Below the pieces are notes generated by a model, which was given only the letters and a program-made list of their open reading frames with translations, was not told the DNA's origin and made no database searches. This document shows positions 9,364-16,999 of a stretch of 45,306 nucleotides of DNA, piece after piece (positions within the stretch are counted from its first letter, which is position 1; every line of letters starts with the position of its first letter). The stretch is from assembly GCA_937868545.1 (NCBI GenBank), contig CALMMX010000213.1, positions 1-45,306 on the forward strand. Reading direction: 5' to 3'. Position numbers and translations under genes: made by a program. The stretch is from an uncultured Bacteroidota bacterium (GTDB taxonomy: Bacteria; Bacteroidota; Bacteroidia; B-17B0; Aurantibacillaceae).

Positions 9364-10809
9364 TTATTTTAATTTAATGCACACATTTTTTGGTTCTGTA
9401 AAGAAGTCTAAAGCTTCAAAACCACCTTCTCTTCCAACTCCTGATGATTTAACGCCTCCAAAAGGTGTCCTTAAATCACGCAATAGCCAACAGTTTATCC
9501 AAACAATGCCTGTATGTAAATTCATAGCAACTCTGTTGGCCTTAGTAACATCTTGAGTCCAAACAGTAGAAGCTAAGCCATATTGTGTAGAATTTGCATA
9601 CATTAAAACTTCCTCTTCATTTTCAAATGGAGTAATGGTTACAACAGGCCCAAAAATTTCTTCTTGATTAGTTCTGCAATTGTATGATAAACCTTCTATA
9701 ATTGTTGGCTCAAGGTAATACCCATTTTCAAACTCACCATCCATTTTAAATGGCTTGCCACCGCATAAAACGGTTCCCCCTTCTTGTTTTGCTAATTCAA
9801 CATATGATAATATTTTTTCCATATGAGATTTAGAAACTACTGCACCAATTTTAGTTGTTTCATTCATAGGAGCGCCTACAATTAGTTTTTTTGTTTTAGC
9901 AATAAAATCTGTTTTAAATTTCTCGTAAATAGATTTTTCTACAAAAATGCGAGAACCACAAAGGCAAATTTGCCCTTGATTAGCAAATGATGATAACATT
10001 GTTGTTGAAAGCATTTTATCGTAATCGCAATCAGCAAAAATTATGTTAGGGTTTTTTCCACCTAATTCTAATGATAATTTTTTGAACTTTGGAGCGGCAA
10101 TGCTAGCAATATTAGCACCTGTAACTGTTCCACCAGTAAATGAAATTAAAGGAATGTCTTTATTTGAAACAATAGCGTTACCAACTTTATGGCCTAAACC
10201 ATGCACAATATTTAATACACCTTTTGGTAAACCAGCTTTTATACATATTTCTGAAAGCAAATAAGAGGTCATAGGTGTAACTTCTGATGGCTTGGCTACT
10301 ACAGTACAGCCAGATGCAAGAGCAGGAGCAATTTTCCAACTGAATAAATAAAGTGGTAAATTCCAAGGAGAAATACAGCCCGCAACACCAACAGGTTGGC
10401 GTAGAGTATAATTTATTGCAGTATCTTCCATGCTATGAGCATTAGATGAGTAATGCAAAATACCTGTCCCATAAAAATGGAAATTTTCAGCAGCTCTTGG
10501 AATATCAACAGTTTTAGCAAGATGCAATGGTTTTCCATTATCTAAACTTTCTGCAACTGCTAGTTCATGTAAATTCTCTTCTATTAATGAAGCAATTTTT
10601 AATAAGTATTTAGAGCGAATAGCTTTAGGAGTAATACTCCAAGTTTTAAATGCTTCTTTGGCCGCAATAACAGCTAAATCAACATCTTGAGTATCACTAT
10701 CAGGAATTAAAGAATATACAACACCACGAGATGGGTCATAGTTATCAATGTATTGTTTAGAAATAGGTTCAACTAATTCTCCGTTTATGTAATTTTTTAA
10801 TTTTAGCAT
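9364..10809 (-). CDS. Aldehyde dehydrogenase, 2-aminomuconate-6-semialdehyde dehydrogenase type
   Basis: A 481-residue NAD-dependent aldehyde dehydrogenase. Catalytic residues are visible: N150 in SPWNLP, E248 in LSLELGGKNP and nucleophile C282 in NQGQICLC. The sequence follows the ALDH8A1/AmnC branch closely, including DPSRGVVYSLIP, DNGKPLHLAKTVDIPRA, SFTGG and the C-terminal NCWLLRDLRTPFGGVKSSG, whose CWLxRxLxxPFGG segment is characteristic of enzymes that oxidise 2-aminomuconate semialdehyde. The expected role is the meta-cleavage branch of tryptophan/kynurenine degradation, upstream of the aminomuconate deaminase (7521-7937). The dioxygenase and decarboxylase of that route are not in this window. 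It is first in a five-gene minus-strand block. Confidence 0.9.
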   Translation of the reverse strand: MLKLKNYINGELVEPISKQYIDNYDPSRGVVYSLIPDSDTQDVDLAVIAAKEAFKTWSITPKAIRSKYLLKIASLIEENLHELAVAESLDNGKPLHLAKTVDIPRAAENFHFYGTGILHYSSNAHSMEDTAINYTLRQPVGVAGCISPWNLPLYLFSWKIAPALASGCTVVAKPSEVTPMTSYLLSEICIKAGLPKGVLNIVHGLGHKVGNAIVSNKDIPLISFTGGTVTGANIASIAAPKFKKLSLELGGKNPNIIFADCDYDKMLSTTMLSSFANQGQICLCGSRIFVEKSIYEKFKTDFIAKTKKLIVGAPMNETTKIGAVVSKSHMEKILSYVELAKQEGGTVLCGGKPFKMDGEFENGYYLEPTIIEGLSYNCRTNQEEIFGPVVTITPFENEEEVLMYANSTQYGLASTVWTQDVTKANRVAMNLHTGIVWINCWLLRDLRTPFGGVKSSGVGREGGFEALDFFTEPKNVCIKLK

Positions 10810-10895
10810 TGGTAATAATAATTACACGAATTTAAGGAAATAGCCAATATAATAAAACGCTAACTCACATTAATTACTTAAATATGCCAGAATTT

Positions 10896-12395
10896 TTAAT
10901 TTTGGTTTAGATAATGCTCTAATAAAGCTTTTTTGTCCGTTTTATAGTTAGCATTTAATGGAAAATTATCGGTAATAATAAATTCAGAAGGAATCATATA
11001 TGAAGGTAAGTATTTAAGTAAAAACAGTTTTAAGTCTTCTGAAAAATTGCTATCAACTGCCTCTTTTATAATAATAAAGCTAATTAGCTTTTTTGTAACC
11101 TCGCCCAATTTAAGTGGAATTGTAACAGCATTTGTAATGTTTTCATGGGTTAAAAGTACATTGCTAATTTCTTCAAGTTCTATGCGGTAGCCGTTTAATT
11201 TTACTTGCCCATCATTTCTACCTAAGTAATAAATTAAATTGTTTTTAATATAGCCTACATCCCCAGTTTTATAAACTCGTTTATTGTTAAGTGTTACAAA
11301 GGCTTGATTAGTTTTTTCTTTATCATTAAAATAACCAATTGATAAATGTTGTCCTATGAGTCCAATTTCACCTATTCCAGATTCCTGGTCCTTATCTAAA
11401 ATAACAATTTCTGCGTTTGGCCTGCAATAGCCTATTGGTAAAGATTTTGGATTTTCTTTTATTATTTCATCCGTAATTTCAATGTACGTAGTTACAACTG
11501 TTGCTTCAGTAGGTCCAAAGGCATTAACGATTTTTGAATTAGGGAATTTCTGCCTTAATTTTTTTACTGTATTTACAGGTAATTCTTCACCCATAAAAAT
11601 GAATTGATTGAGTGATGGAAAATTTAGCTCGTTAAAATCGGGTATTGATAAATACATTAAAATAAAAGAGGGAGTGCAAACTAATGTAGTTGCATTGTTT
11701 TGTTTTAGCCTATCTAAAAAAGCATTACCACTTTTTAATATTGTATAGTTATTTAAAACCATTGCACTTCCTTTTCCAAAGGCTGCAATAAAATCACATA
11801 ACGAAACATCAAAACTAAATGGCGCTTGATTCATCAGAACTGATTCACTATTAATTAAGGGCCAAGTTAAATACCAATTTACAAAACTTGTTAAGGCATT
11901 ATGAGTGATTTGAACTCCCTTTGGTTTACCTGTACTTCCACTAGTAAATAAAATATATCTTACTGGGTCATTTCCATTTAATATTAAATGAAAATCAAGT
12001 TGAGATTGTGTTTGGGTTATTTCTAATGTACGTGAAATGTTAATTTCAAATGGTACATCACATATTTTTTCGGAACAATTTATTAATATTTTGCTTTGTG
12101 TTTGTTCTTTTATACTTGCAATTCGTCCACTTGGCATTATTGCATCAATAGGAATGTATGGTATATTTAATGAAATTAAAGTTATCATTACCACTGGAAA
12201 TAGGGCTTCCTTTTCTCCATAAATACAAATTGGATGACCAATTGGAATATTTAAATCGAGAATTATTCTTTTTAATTTAAGATGTATATCATAAACTTCT
12301 TTGTTTGTGTACAAAACATCTGAACCAATAATAAAAGGCTTTTCAGAAAACGTATCTGTATTTATAAATTGGTTTTTATTAAAATCAAATAACAT
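10896..12395 (-). CDS. dltA: DltA-like amino acid adenylating ligase
   Basis: A 499-residue adenylate-forming enzyme related to D-alanine:carrier-protein ligase. Motifs are the P-loop TSGSTGKPKG (151-160), LNQAPFSFD-type core with D196 in NQAPFSFDVSLCD (the Asp that holds the substrate amino group in DltA), NAFGPTEATV (A5), YKTGDVGY (A7), GRNDGQVKLNGYRIELEEI (A8) and the A10 catalytic Lys K485 in NANYKTDKK. The Cys next to the DltA substrate pocket (FCGE in Gram-positive enzymes) is replaced by M268 in FIFMGEELP, so the side-chain or chirality preference may differ. It is the last gene of the dlt-like operon, 12 bases after dltB. Cytoplasmic. Confidence 0.9.
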   Translation of the reverse strand: MLFDFNKNQFINTDTFSEKPFIIGSDVLYTNKEVYDIHLKLKRIILDLNIPIGHPICIYGEKEALFPVVMITLISLNIPYIPIDAIMPSGRIASIKEQTQSKILINCSEKICDVPFEINISRTLEITQTQSQLDFHLILNGNDPVRYILFTSGSTGKPKGVQITHNALTSFVNWYLTWPLINSESVLMNQAPFSFDVSLCDFIAAFGKGSAMVLNNYTILKSGNAFLDRLKQNNATTLVCTPSFILMYLSIPDFNELNFPSLNQFIFMGEELPVNTVKKLRQKFPNSKIVNAFGPTEATVVTTYIEITDEIIKENPKSLPIGYCRPNAEIVILDKDQESGIGEIGLIGQHLSIGYFNDKEKTNQAFVTLNNKRVYKTGDVGYIKNNLIYYLGRNDGQVKLNGYRIELEEISNVLLTHENITNAVTIPLKLGEVTKKLISFIIIKEAVDSNFSEDLKLFLLKYLPSYMIPSEFIITDNFPLNANYKTDKKALLEHYLNQN

Positions 12396-12407
12396 AATTG
12401 ATAGAAT

Positions 12408-13532
12408 TTAAAAGCTTCGTCCGCTAAAAATATATAAAGCCAAACATACTAAGTTAAACATAATAAAAATTGAAATATATTTTACAATAAGTGGATTTAA
12501 ACTGCCAAATATTATGTCTTTATCTTTTTTTCTACACTCAATTGCATAGGTATTATGAATAACGCTATATATACCGTAAACAATGCCACTCCATATAAAA
12601 TTTGGTTCAAAGCCATTCCAAGCACCCATCATAAATAGGGTAAGGAAGATGGCAATATTTTGCTTTGTTAAGGGGTATTTTTTTAATTTTTTTCTTTGGC
12701 TAAGCCATTGGTATAAGGGCTTAAAATAATAGTCGGTTAACCAATTTGTTAATGATGCGTGCCAACGTTGCCAAAAATCAGGTGGATTAATGGCGATAAA
12801 TGGTTTGTTGAAATTGAATGGAATTTTTATCCCAATTAAATAAGCCATTCCAACTGCCATTGATGAATAACCCGCAAAATCAAAAAATAAGTAAAGTGGA
12901 TATGCGTAAATATCATTTACTACTTGCAGCTTACTAAGAGTATCAAATGAGTCATGATTTAGCCAGTATCTTGATATAAACTCTGCTAAAATAAATTTAT
13001 ATAAAATCCCTTTAAGTAATTCTTGTAAGCCATGGGTAATATTTTCATTGTTAATACTTTCAAATCCTTGCTCACTATTTTCCGTAAATCGTTTATATCT
13101 ATCCAATGGACCAATATAAAGAGAAGGTATAAAATATAAGAAGTTAAAGTAATGAATGAAGTTAAGTGGAACTTCTTTTTTATAATCTATACAAGTTTGT
13201 ATAGCTCTAAATGTAACAAATGATAAACCAGCAAAATAAAATAATGATGGATTAAAATGAACCTTTACAAGTATCATTGGGAGAGCTAAAATTAATGCAG
13301 ATATAAGTTTGTGATTAACTTTTGATGAAAGAAATTGTATGTATATGAATGTAACAGCAAAGTACAGTAATGTTACAATAGTGAACTTAAAATAAAAAAC
13401 AATATAGAATAAAGTAATTATGAATGTTAATATTGAATAGTGTTTATTTAAACCTAGTAATTTTAGACACCAAATTAAGGCTACATAAATTGCTGCAAAC
13501 AGAAAAAAATCTATGTCGGTAAATGGTAACAT
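12408..13532 (-). CDS. dltB: DltB-like MBOAT acyltransferase, catalytic His replaced by Asn
   Basis: A 374-residue polytopic inner-membrane protein of the MBOAT family with about ten hydrophobic segments. The family pattern is clear: IGPLDRYKRF (140-149), DFAGYSSMAVGMA (218-230), the re-entrant core PPDFWQRWHASLTNWL (250-265) with H258, then MMGAWNGFEPNFIWSGIVYG (301-320). MBOATs normally read GxWHG and xHG here, and the WHG His is the catalytic residue in AlgI and DltB. In this protein the positions are N306 (codon AAT at 12615-12617 in complement) and Y319. H326 lies nearby but out of register. The start codon overlaps the stop of the dltX-like gene (TAATG). It is probably the transmembrane conduit that moves the acyl group; whether it is catalytically active is an open question. 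Confidence 0.9.
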   Translation of the reverse strand: MLPFTDIDFFLFAAIYVALIWCLKLLGLNKHYSILTFIITLFYIVFYFKFTIVTLLYFAVTFIYIQFLSSKVNHKLISALILALPMILVKVHFNPSLFYFAGLSFVTFRAIQTCIDYKKEVPLNFIHYFNFLYFIPSLYIGPLDRYKRFTENSEQGFESINNENITHGLQELLKGILYKFILAEFISRYWLNHDSFDTLSKLQVVNDIYAYPLYLFFDFAGYSSMAVGMAYLIGIKIPFNFNKPFIAINPPDFWQRWHASLTNWLTDYYFKPLYQWLSQRKKLKKYPLTKQNIAIFLTLFMMGAWNGFEPNFIWSGIVYGIYSVIHNTYAIECRKKDKDIIFGSLNPLIVKYISIFIMFNLVCLALYIFSGRSF

Positions 13533-13687
13533 TAAAATTGCGCGTAAATAAATGAAAAATCTGTATGTGGTATGTTTTGTTCTGCATGAAAATGATAGCT
13601 ATATAAGTAATAGCCACCTACAATAATAGCACAGTATATTGCTGTGTTTTTAAGAAATTGAAATAGTAAAGGTTTATTTGTCATCAT
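13532..13687 (-). CDS. dltX: DltX-like microprotein with C-terminal FIYAQF motif
   Basis: A small gene found by reading the gap between dltD and dltB. Two in-frame ATGs (13687 and 13684) give 51 or 50 residues. It starts MTNKPLLFQFLKNTAIYCAI, has one transmembrane helix (about residues 13-30, N-terminus inside) and ends DFSFIYAQF. Gram-positive DltX is a protein of about 50 residues with one membrane helix and a conserved C-terminal F-x-Y-x-x-F motif; its Tyr has been shown to carry D-alanine between DltB and DltD. FIYAQF fits this exactly, with the Tyr third from the motif start. The gene overlaps dltD by 11-14 bases and its stop overlaps the dltB start (TAATG), which implies translational coupling. 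Homology is inferred from position, size, topology and motif. Confidence 0.85.
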   Translation of the reverse strand: MMTNKPLLFQFLKNTAIYCAIIVGGYYLYSYHFHAEQNIPHTDFSFIYAQF

Positions 13688-14882
13688 TAAAATTATCAAT
13701 AATAAATTTATCTATTTTATACCACCCAATATTATAAGGGTGCATTATGTCCTCTAAAATCCCATCTTCATACTGGTTAACATTTGGAGTAAACATATCT
13801 AGCACTTTAAAATTTGAAGATTTAAGTAAATTAGTAATATCATTTATGGTAGGTTGTAGTACCGATAAATTTTCGTGAGCTTTTGTGTTTAAAGGCATTA
13901 TTACAAATTGTACATTACATTTATTAATCTTTAAAAAATCAACAAGAGCATTTAAATCTTTAAATTCTTGATTATTAGTTCTCTCAACAAAAATCATTTT
14001 TTTCTTAGGTTTATTTTTTAACCATTGGTTATAATAATCGTTATTTACGGCAATTGAATTATTGTTACTAATTAGTTTAAATTGTTTCTTAGAATTGTTA
14101 TTTAATGAATCCCAATTTGTTTTTTTTAAATGAAAATGATAAGGTTTGTTTTTAGTTTGGGAAAGTGTATTTATAATTGTTTGTTGTGCTGTTAAACTAA
14201 AATCAACTTGCTCCATATAAGCAATTTCTTTTTCATCAATATAATTAAATGGTATGTTAACTGCTTCAGTTGCATCAGCAATATGTTTTCTACTCATTAG
14301 TCTTATTACTGCATTTGGGCTACTAATTTTATCGTAATTATTATAAATGTATTGTTTAATATAAGACTTAGTTGCATTATCTAACTTACCGTCTTTATAA
14401 ATTTGATATAAATAATTTGTTGGGCAAAATTCAAAAAAAGATTTTAGAGAAGTGCCAGAGCTATATTGTTTTTCGAACCAACCAGGAGAAAGTATTATTG
14501 TAATTTTTGAAGTTTGTAATAGTTCTCTGTTTGCGGCTAATGATGTTAATATTGCTAACGACTGAAAACCAGCATGGCCAAGTGAAAAAGATTTTTCGTT
14601 TTTAAAGAAATTTTGTGGCAGTGCATCCAAGTGTCCAGATGTTAATTCTGAAGAGCCAATTATAACAGGAATGCTGTTTTTTAAGGCTATTGAAAAAGCT
14701 AATTGGTTTTCTAAATTTTCATTGTAAAAATGCTCTGCGTAATTTGTAGAATTAACAACTGGCGGATTAGTTGTTAACTCCTTTTTTTTTGATACTTCTT
14801 GCTTATTAAAGATTAAAAAAGTAACCGTAAGTGCTATGAATAAAGGGATAATATGAGTGTAAACTACTTTTTTAATTAACAT
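13674..14882 (-). CDS. dltD: DltD-like SGNH-fold acyltransferase/thioesterase
   Basis: A 402-residue protein with one N-terminal membrane anchor (about residues 9-26) and a periplasmic DltD/SGNH-like domain. The nucleophile block is VIIGSSELTSG (73-83), with S78 aligned to the Ser of the GDS motif. The catalytic dyad is D378 and H381 in EDIMHPYNIGW near the C-terminus, as in DltD. LGHAGFQSLA and SPGWF (SGNH blocks) lie between. It is expected to take the acyl group after it crosses the membrane and transfer it to the final acceptor. Its ATG overlaps the dltC stop (TAATG). Confidence 0.88.
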   Translation of the reverse strand: MLIKKVVYTHIIPLFIALTVTFLIFNKQEVSKKKELTTNPPVVNSTNYAEHFYNENLENQLAFSIALKNSIPVIIGSSELTSGHLDALPQNFFKNEKSFSLGHAGFQSLAILTSLAANRELLQTSKITIILSPGWFEKQYSSGTSLKSFFEFCPTNYLYQIYKDGKLDNATKSYIKQYIYNNYDKISSPNAVIRLMSRKHIADATEAVNIPFNYIDEKEIAYMEQVDFSLTAQQTIINTLSQTKNKPYHFHLKKTNWDSLNNNSKKQFKLISNNNSIAVNNDYYNQWLKNKPKKKMIFVERTNNQEFKDLNALVDFLKINKCNVQFVIMPLNTKAHENLSVLQPTINDITNLLKSSNFKVLDMFTPNVNQYEDGILEDIMHPYNIGWYKIDKFIIDNFNDDK

Positions 14883-15106
14883 TATCCAATTTTGCTGTCA
14901 ACGTATTTTTTAATTAATTCGGGCGTGCTAAAATTTTCTAAAGTAATTTCATTAAAGGGAATTGAAATATTAAATTCATCTTCTAAAGCAGTTGCTAAAT
15001 CAATAACTAAAATTGAAGTGAGAATTCCAGATTTAAAAAGCTCATCAGAATCATTAACTTTTTTAAAAGCAATTTCTTTTATTTTTTCTTTAATTACATC
15101 TATCAT
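14882..15106 (-). CDS. dltC: DltC-like acyl/aminoacyl carrier protein
   Basis: A 74-residue acidic helical carrier protein. The phosphopantetheine attachment site is S31 in LFKSGILTSILVIDLA, matching the LFExGLLDSF-type site of DltC. The residue before the Ser is Thr instead of the usual Asp. ALEDEFNISIPFNEIT (40-55) forms the acidic helix and loop that meet partners. It is first in the operon and would be loaded by DltA and hand the group to DltB/DltX. Generic acyl carrier proteins look similar; the operon context makes DltC the best name. Confidence 0.85.
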   Translation of the reverse strand: MIDVIKEKIKEIAFKKVNDSDELFKSGILTSILVIDLATALEDEFNISIPFNEITLENFSTPELIKKYVDSKIG

Positions 15107-15110
15107 TTTA

Positions 15111-15118
15111 CAAAAATA
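15111..15118 (-). promoter_or_regulatory. Candidate -7 box of the dlt-like operon
   Basis: TATTTTTG on the minus strand matches TAnnTTTG and lies only 4 bases upstream of the dltC ATG, implying a very short or absent leader. No matching TTG was seen at the -33 spacing. Confidence 0.35.
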
Positions 15119-15182
15119 AAAATAAATTACTTGTAACCTAATGTCGATTTTATTCTTAAATTTATTAAATAATTATTTGACA

Positions 15183-16043
15183 ATGATTGTTAAGCAATGG
15201 TTTATCTTTATTTTGTTCTGCATTAGTTTAAATAGCAATGCTCAAGATGTTTTGTATACATCAAAGGGGGCAAAAATTGAGGCTAAATTAACTGAGATAA
15301 ATGCTAGTGATATTAAGTATAAGGAGTTTACAAATTTGGATGGCCCTGTTTATGTAATTTCTAAATCGGAAATTGTATTAATTCAGTATGCAAATGGAAC
15401 CACACAAGTAATCAATCAATCGCCAAGCAATTATTCTCCAAAAAAGGAATCACAAGTTTTTACTTCAAATGAATCAAAGGAAGTTAAGAAAAAGCCTTTG
15501 GATTTGTATTATATGAATTCTAATTTAATTTCTGTTAATGCTTTATCATTGGCTAATGGAGATGCAACTATTATTTATGATAAGGAATTATTTAAAAGTA
15601 AAATGTCATTATCTTTTTTAGTAGGTTATAATTTTAATTCACGTATGGGAGCATTAAACTTATATGTTGCAGATTCGAAATCGGCAGCAAAAAAAAATTA
15701 TGACATTGGTTTAGGAATTAATTATATGCCACGAAACACAAAACGGGTTCAGTATTTTGTTGGTTTTTTAGGTAAGTATATGTCATATAATTATGATAAG
15801 GTAACTCAAATAGTTAATAATCAAAAAATGTATGAAAAGTCTTCTGCTAATCAAGTTTCTTTAATGATAGCAAATGGTTGGATATATAGAATTTCACCAT
15901 TTTTTAATTTTAAAATTTTTGGGGCAATTGGCGGACAAATTAATTCTGTTCCACTTGATTATACTAACAGTAACGGTAGGAATGTAAATTATAGTAATAG
16001 TCCGAAGGTTTATTTAGGATATTGTTTTGGTTATAGATTTTAG
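15183..16043 (+). CDS. Outer-membrane beta-barrel-type protein 1
   Basis: A 286-residue secreted protein. The start chosen is ATG 15183, because it gives a compact signal peptide (MIVKQWFIFILFCISLNSNA, then QD); an in-frame ATG at 15141 would add 14 residues and crowd the dltC promoter. After the signal, a small domain (DVLYTSKGAKIEAKLTEIN...IKYKEF) with short beta strands is followed by alternating hydrophobic strands ending SPKVYLGYCFGYRF, a typical barrel C-terminus with terminal aromatic. It is related to the next gene (VLYxxxGxKxxxKxxxI opening) and is 2 bases from it, so the two form a pair upstream of the giant adhesin. No specific function is recognised. Confidence 0.78.
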   Translation: MIVKQWFIFILFCISLNSNAQDVLYTSKGAKIEAKLTEINASDIKYKEFTNLDGPVYVISKSEIVLIQYANGTTQVINQSPSNYSPKKESQVFTSNESKEVKKKPLDLYYMNSNLISVNALSLANGDATIIYDKELFKSKMSLSFLVGYNFNSRMGALNLYVADSKSAAKKNYDIGLGINYMPRNTKRVQYFVGFLGKYMSYNYDKVTQIVNNQKMYEKSSANQVSLMIANGWIYRISPFFNFKIFGAIGGQINSVPLDYTNSNGRNVNYSNSPKVYLGYCFGYRF

Positions 16044-16045
16044 GA

Positions 16046-16894
16046 ATGAGTAATTTAAAAAGATATGAAATTATTATTTTGCTATTAATAGCAAATATTG
16101 TTGCTTTTTCCCAAGATAAAGTCTTTTATAAAGATGGCAAAAAAGTTCTTTGTAAAATAGTTGCTATATCAGAGAACACATTGTCTTATAAAGACACTAT
16201 TCCAAACGCCTCAATTGTTACAGTTTCTAAAAATGAGTTATTAATAGCTGAGTATAAAACAGGTGAGATTTATATTTTTGGAAATACAGCTTCTAATCTA
16301 GAAGTAGCTAATTCTTACGGTAATGAAACAAGAGAACAGCGTAAGGAAAGGAAAATGAAGGAATGGAAAGAAAAAGAAATGTTGTTGCCAAATGGTATTT
16401 TGGGGTTTTATGTTGCGCAAATTCCTGCTGGTAGATTTACAGTTTCTTACGAAAGGTTATTAGCAAATAAATCTATTGGTATACTTGTTCCAGTAAGTTT
16501 AACCTATGATATGCTTGGTGTGTTGAATTCTTCTTCATCATCAAGCACATCAACTTCTACTACAACATCTAATAATAGGCCTGTTCAAAGAGGAGTAGGG
16601 GTAATAGCAGGATTGGATGTGAATTATTATCATGATTTGAAACCTCAATTAAAATATTTTTTTGGGCCAAGAGTAAGATATGGCACTGCAATGACATTTG
16701 GAGGAATTGAATATCTGTCGGTGCAATTGCAAAATGGTATTATGAAAAGTATGGGTAAAAAAGTAGTTCAATCACTTTCAATTGGAGTTGGTTTTTTTAA
16801 ACTTTCTAAAGAATTTACTACTCAACCTGGATATGAGCCAAATCAAGTTTACCCAAGTGGTTCTATTACTTGGCGTTTAGGCTTTAGGTTGTAA
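16046..16894 (+). CDS. Outer-membrane beta-barrel-type protein 2
   Basis: A 282-residue secreted protein with a signal peptide (about 1-22, ending IVAFSQ). The first mature domain, DKVFYKDGKKVLCKIVAISE, parallels that of the preceding gene. A basic linker (TREQRKERKMKEWKEKE) and a Ser/Thr run (SSSSSSTSTSTTTS) interrupt a likely barrel that ends YPSGSITWRLGFRL. The 2-base gap to the upstream gene indicates cotranscription. Downstream, 105 bases separate it from the giant T9SS adhesin. Function unknown; a structural or secretion partner of that adhesin is possible from context only. Confidence 0.75.
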   Translation: MSNLKRYEIIILLLIANIVAFSQDKVFYKDGKKVLCKIVAISENTLSYKDTIPNASIVTVSKNELLIAEYKTGEIYIFGNTASNLEVANSYGNETREQRKERKMKEWKEKEMLLPNGILGFYVAQIPAGRFTVSYERLLANKSIGILVPVSLTYDMLGVLNSSSSSSTSTSTTTSNNRPVQRGVGVIAGLDVNYYHDLKPQLKYFFGPRVRYGTAMTFGGIEYLSVQLQNGIMKSMGKKVVQSLSIGVGFFKLSKEFTTQPGYEPNQVYPSGSITWRLGFRL

Positions 16895-16999
16895 TTTGTT
16901 TTTTTGTATATTTTTTGACTTTTCTATTGTTTTTTTAACAATTTAAATTAATTTAGCTATAGGAATTCTTCCTTTAGAACTTAATAAAAAATTTGGCCT

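Noticed and set aside
15141..15182. Upstream ATG for the first barrel protein
   Set aside because: It would add 14 residues before a complete signal peptide and reach close to the dltC promoter.
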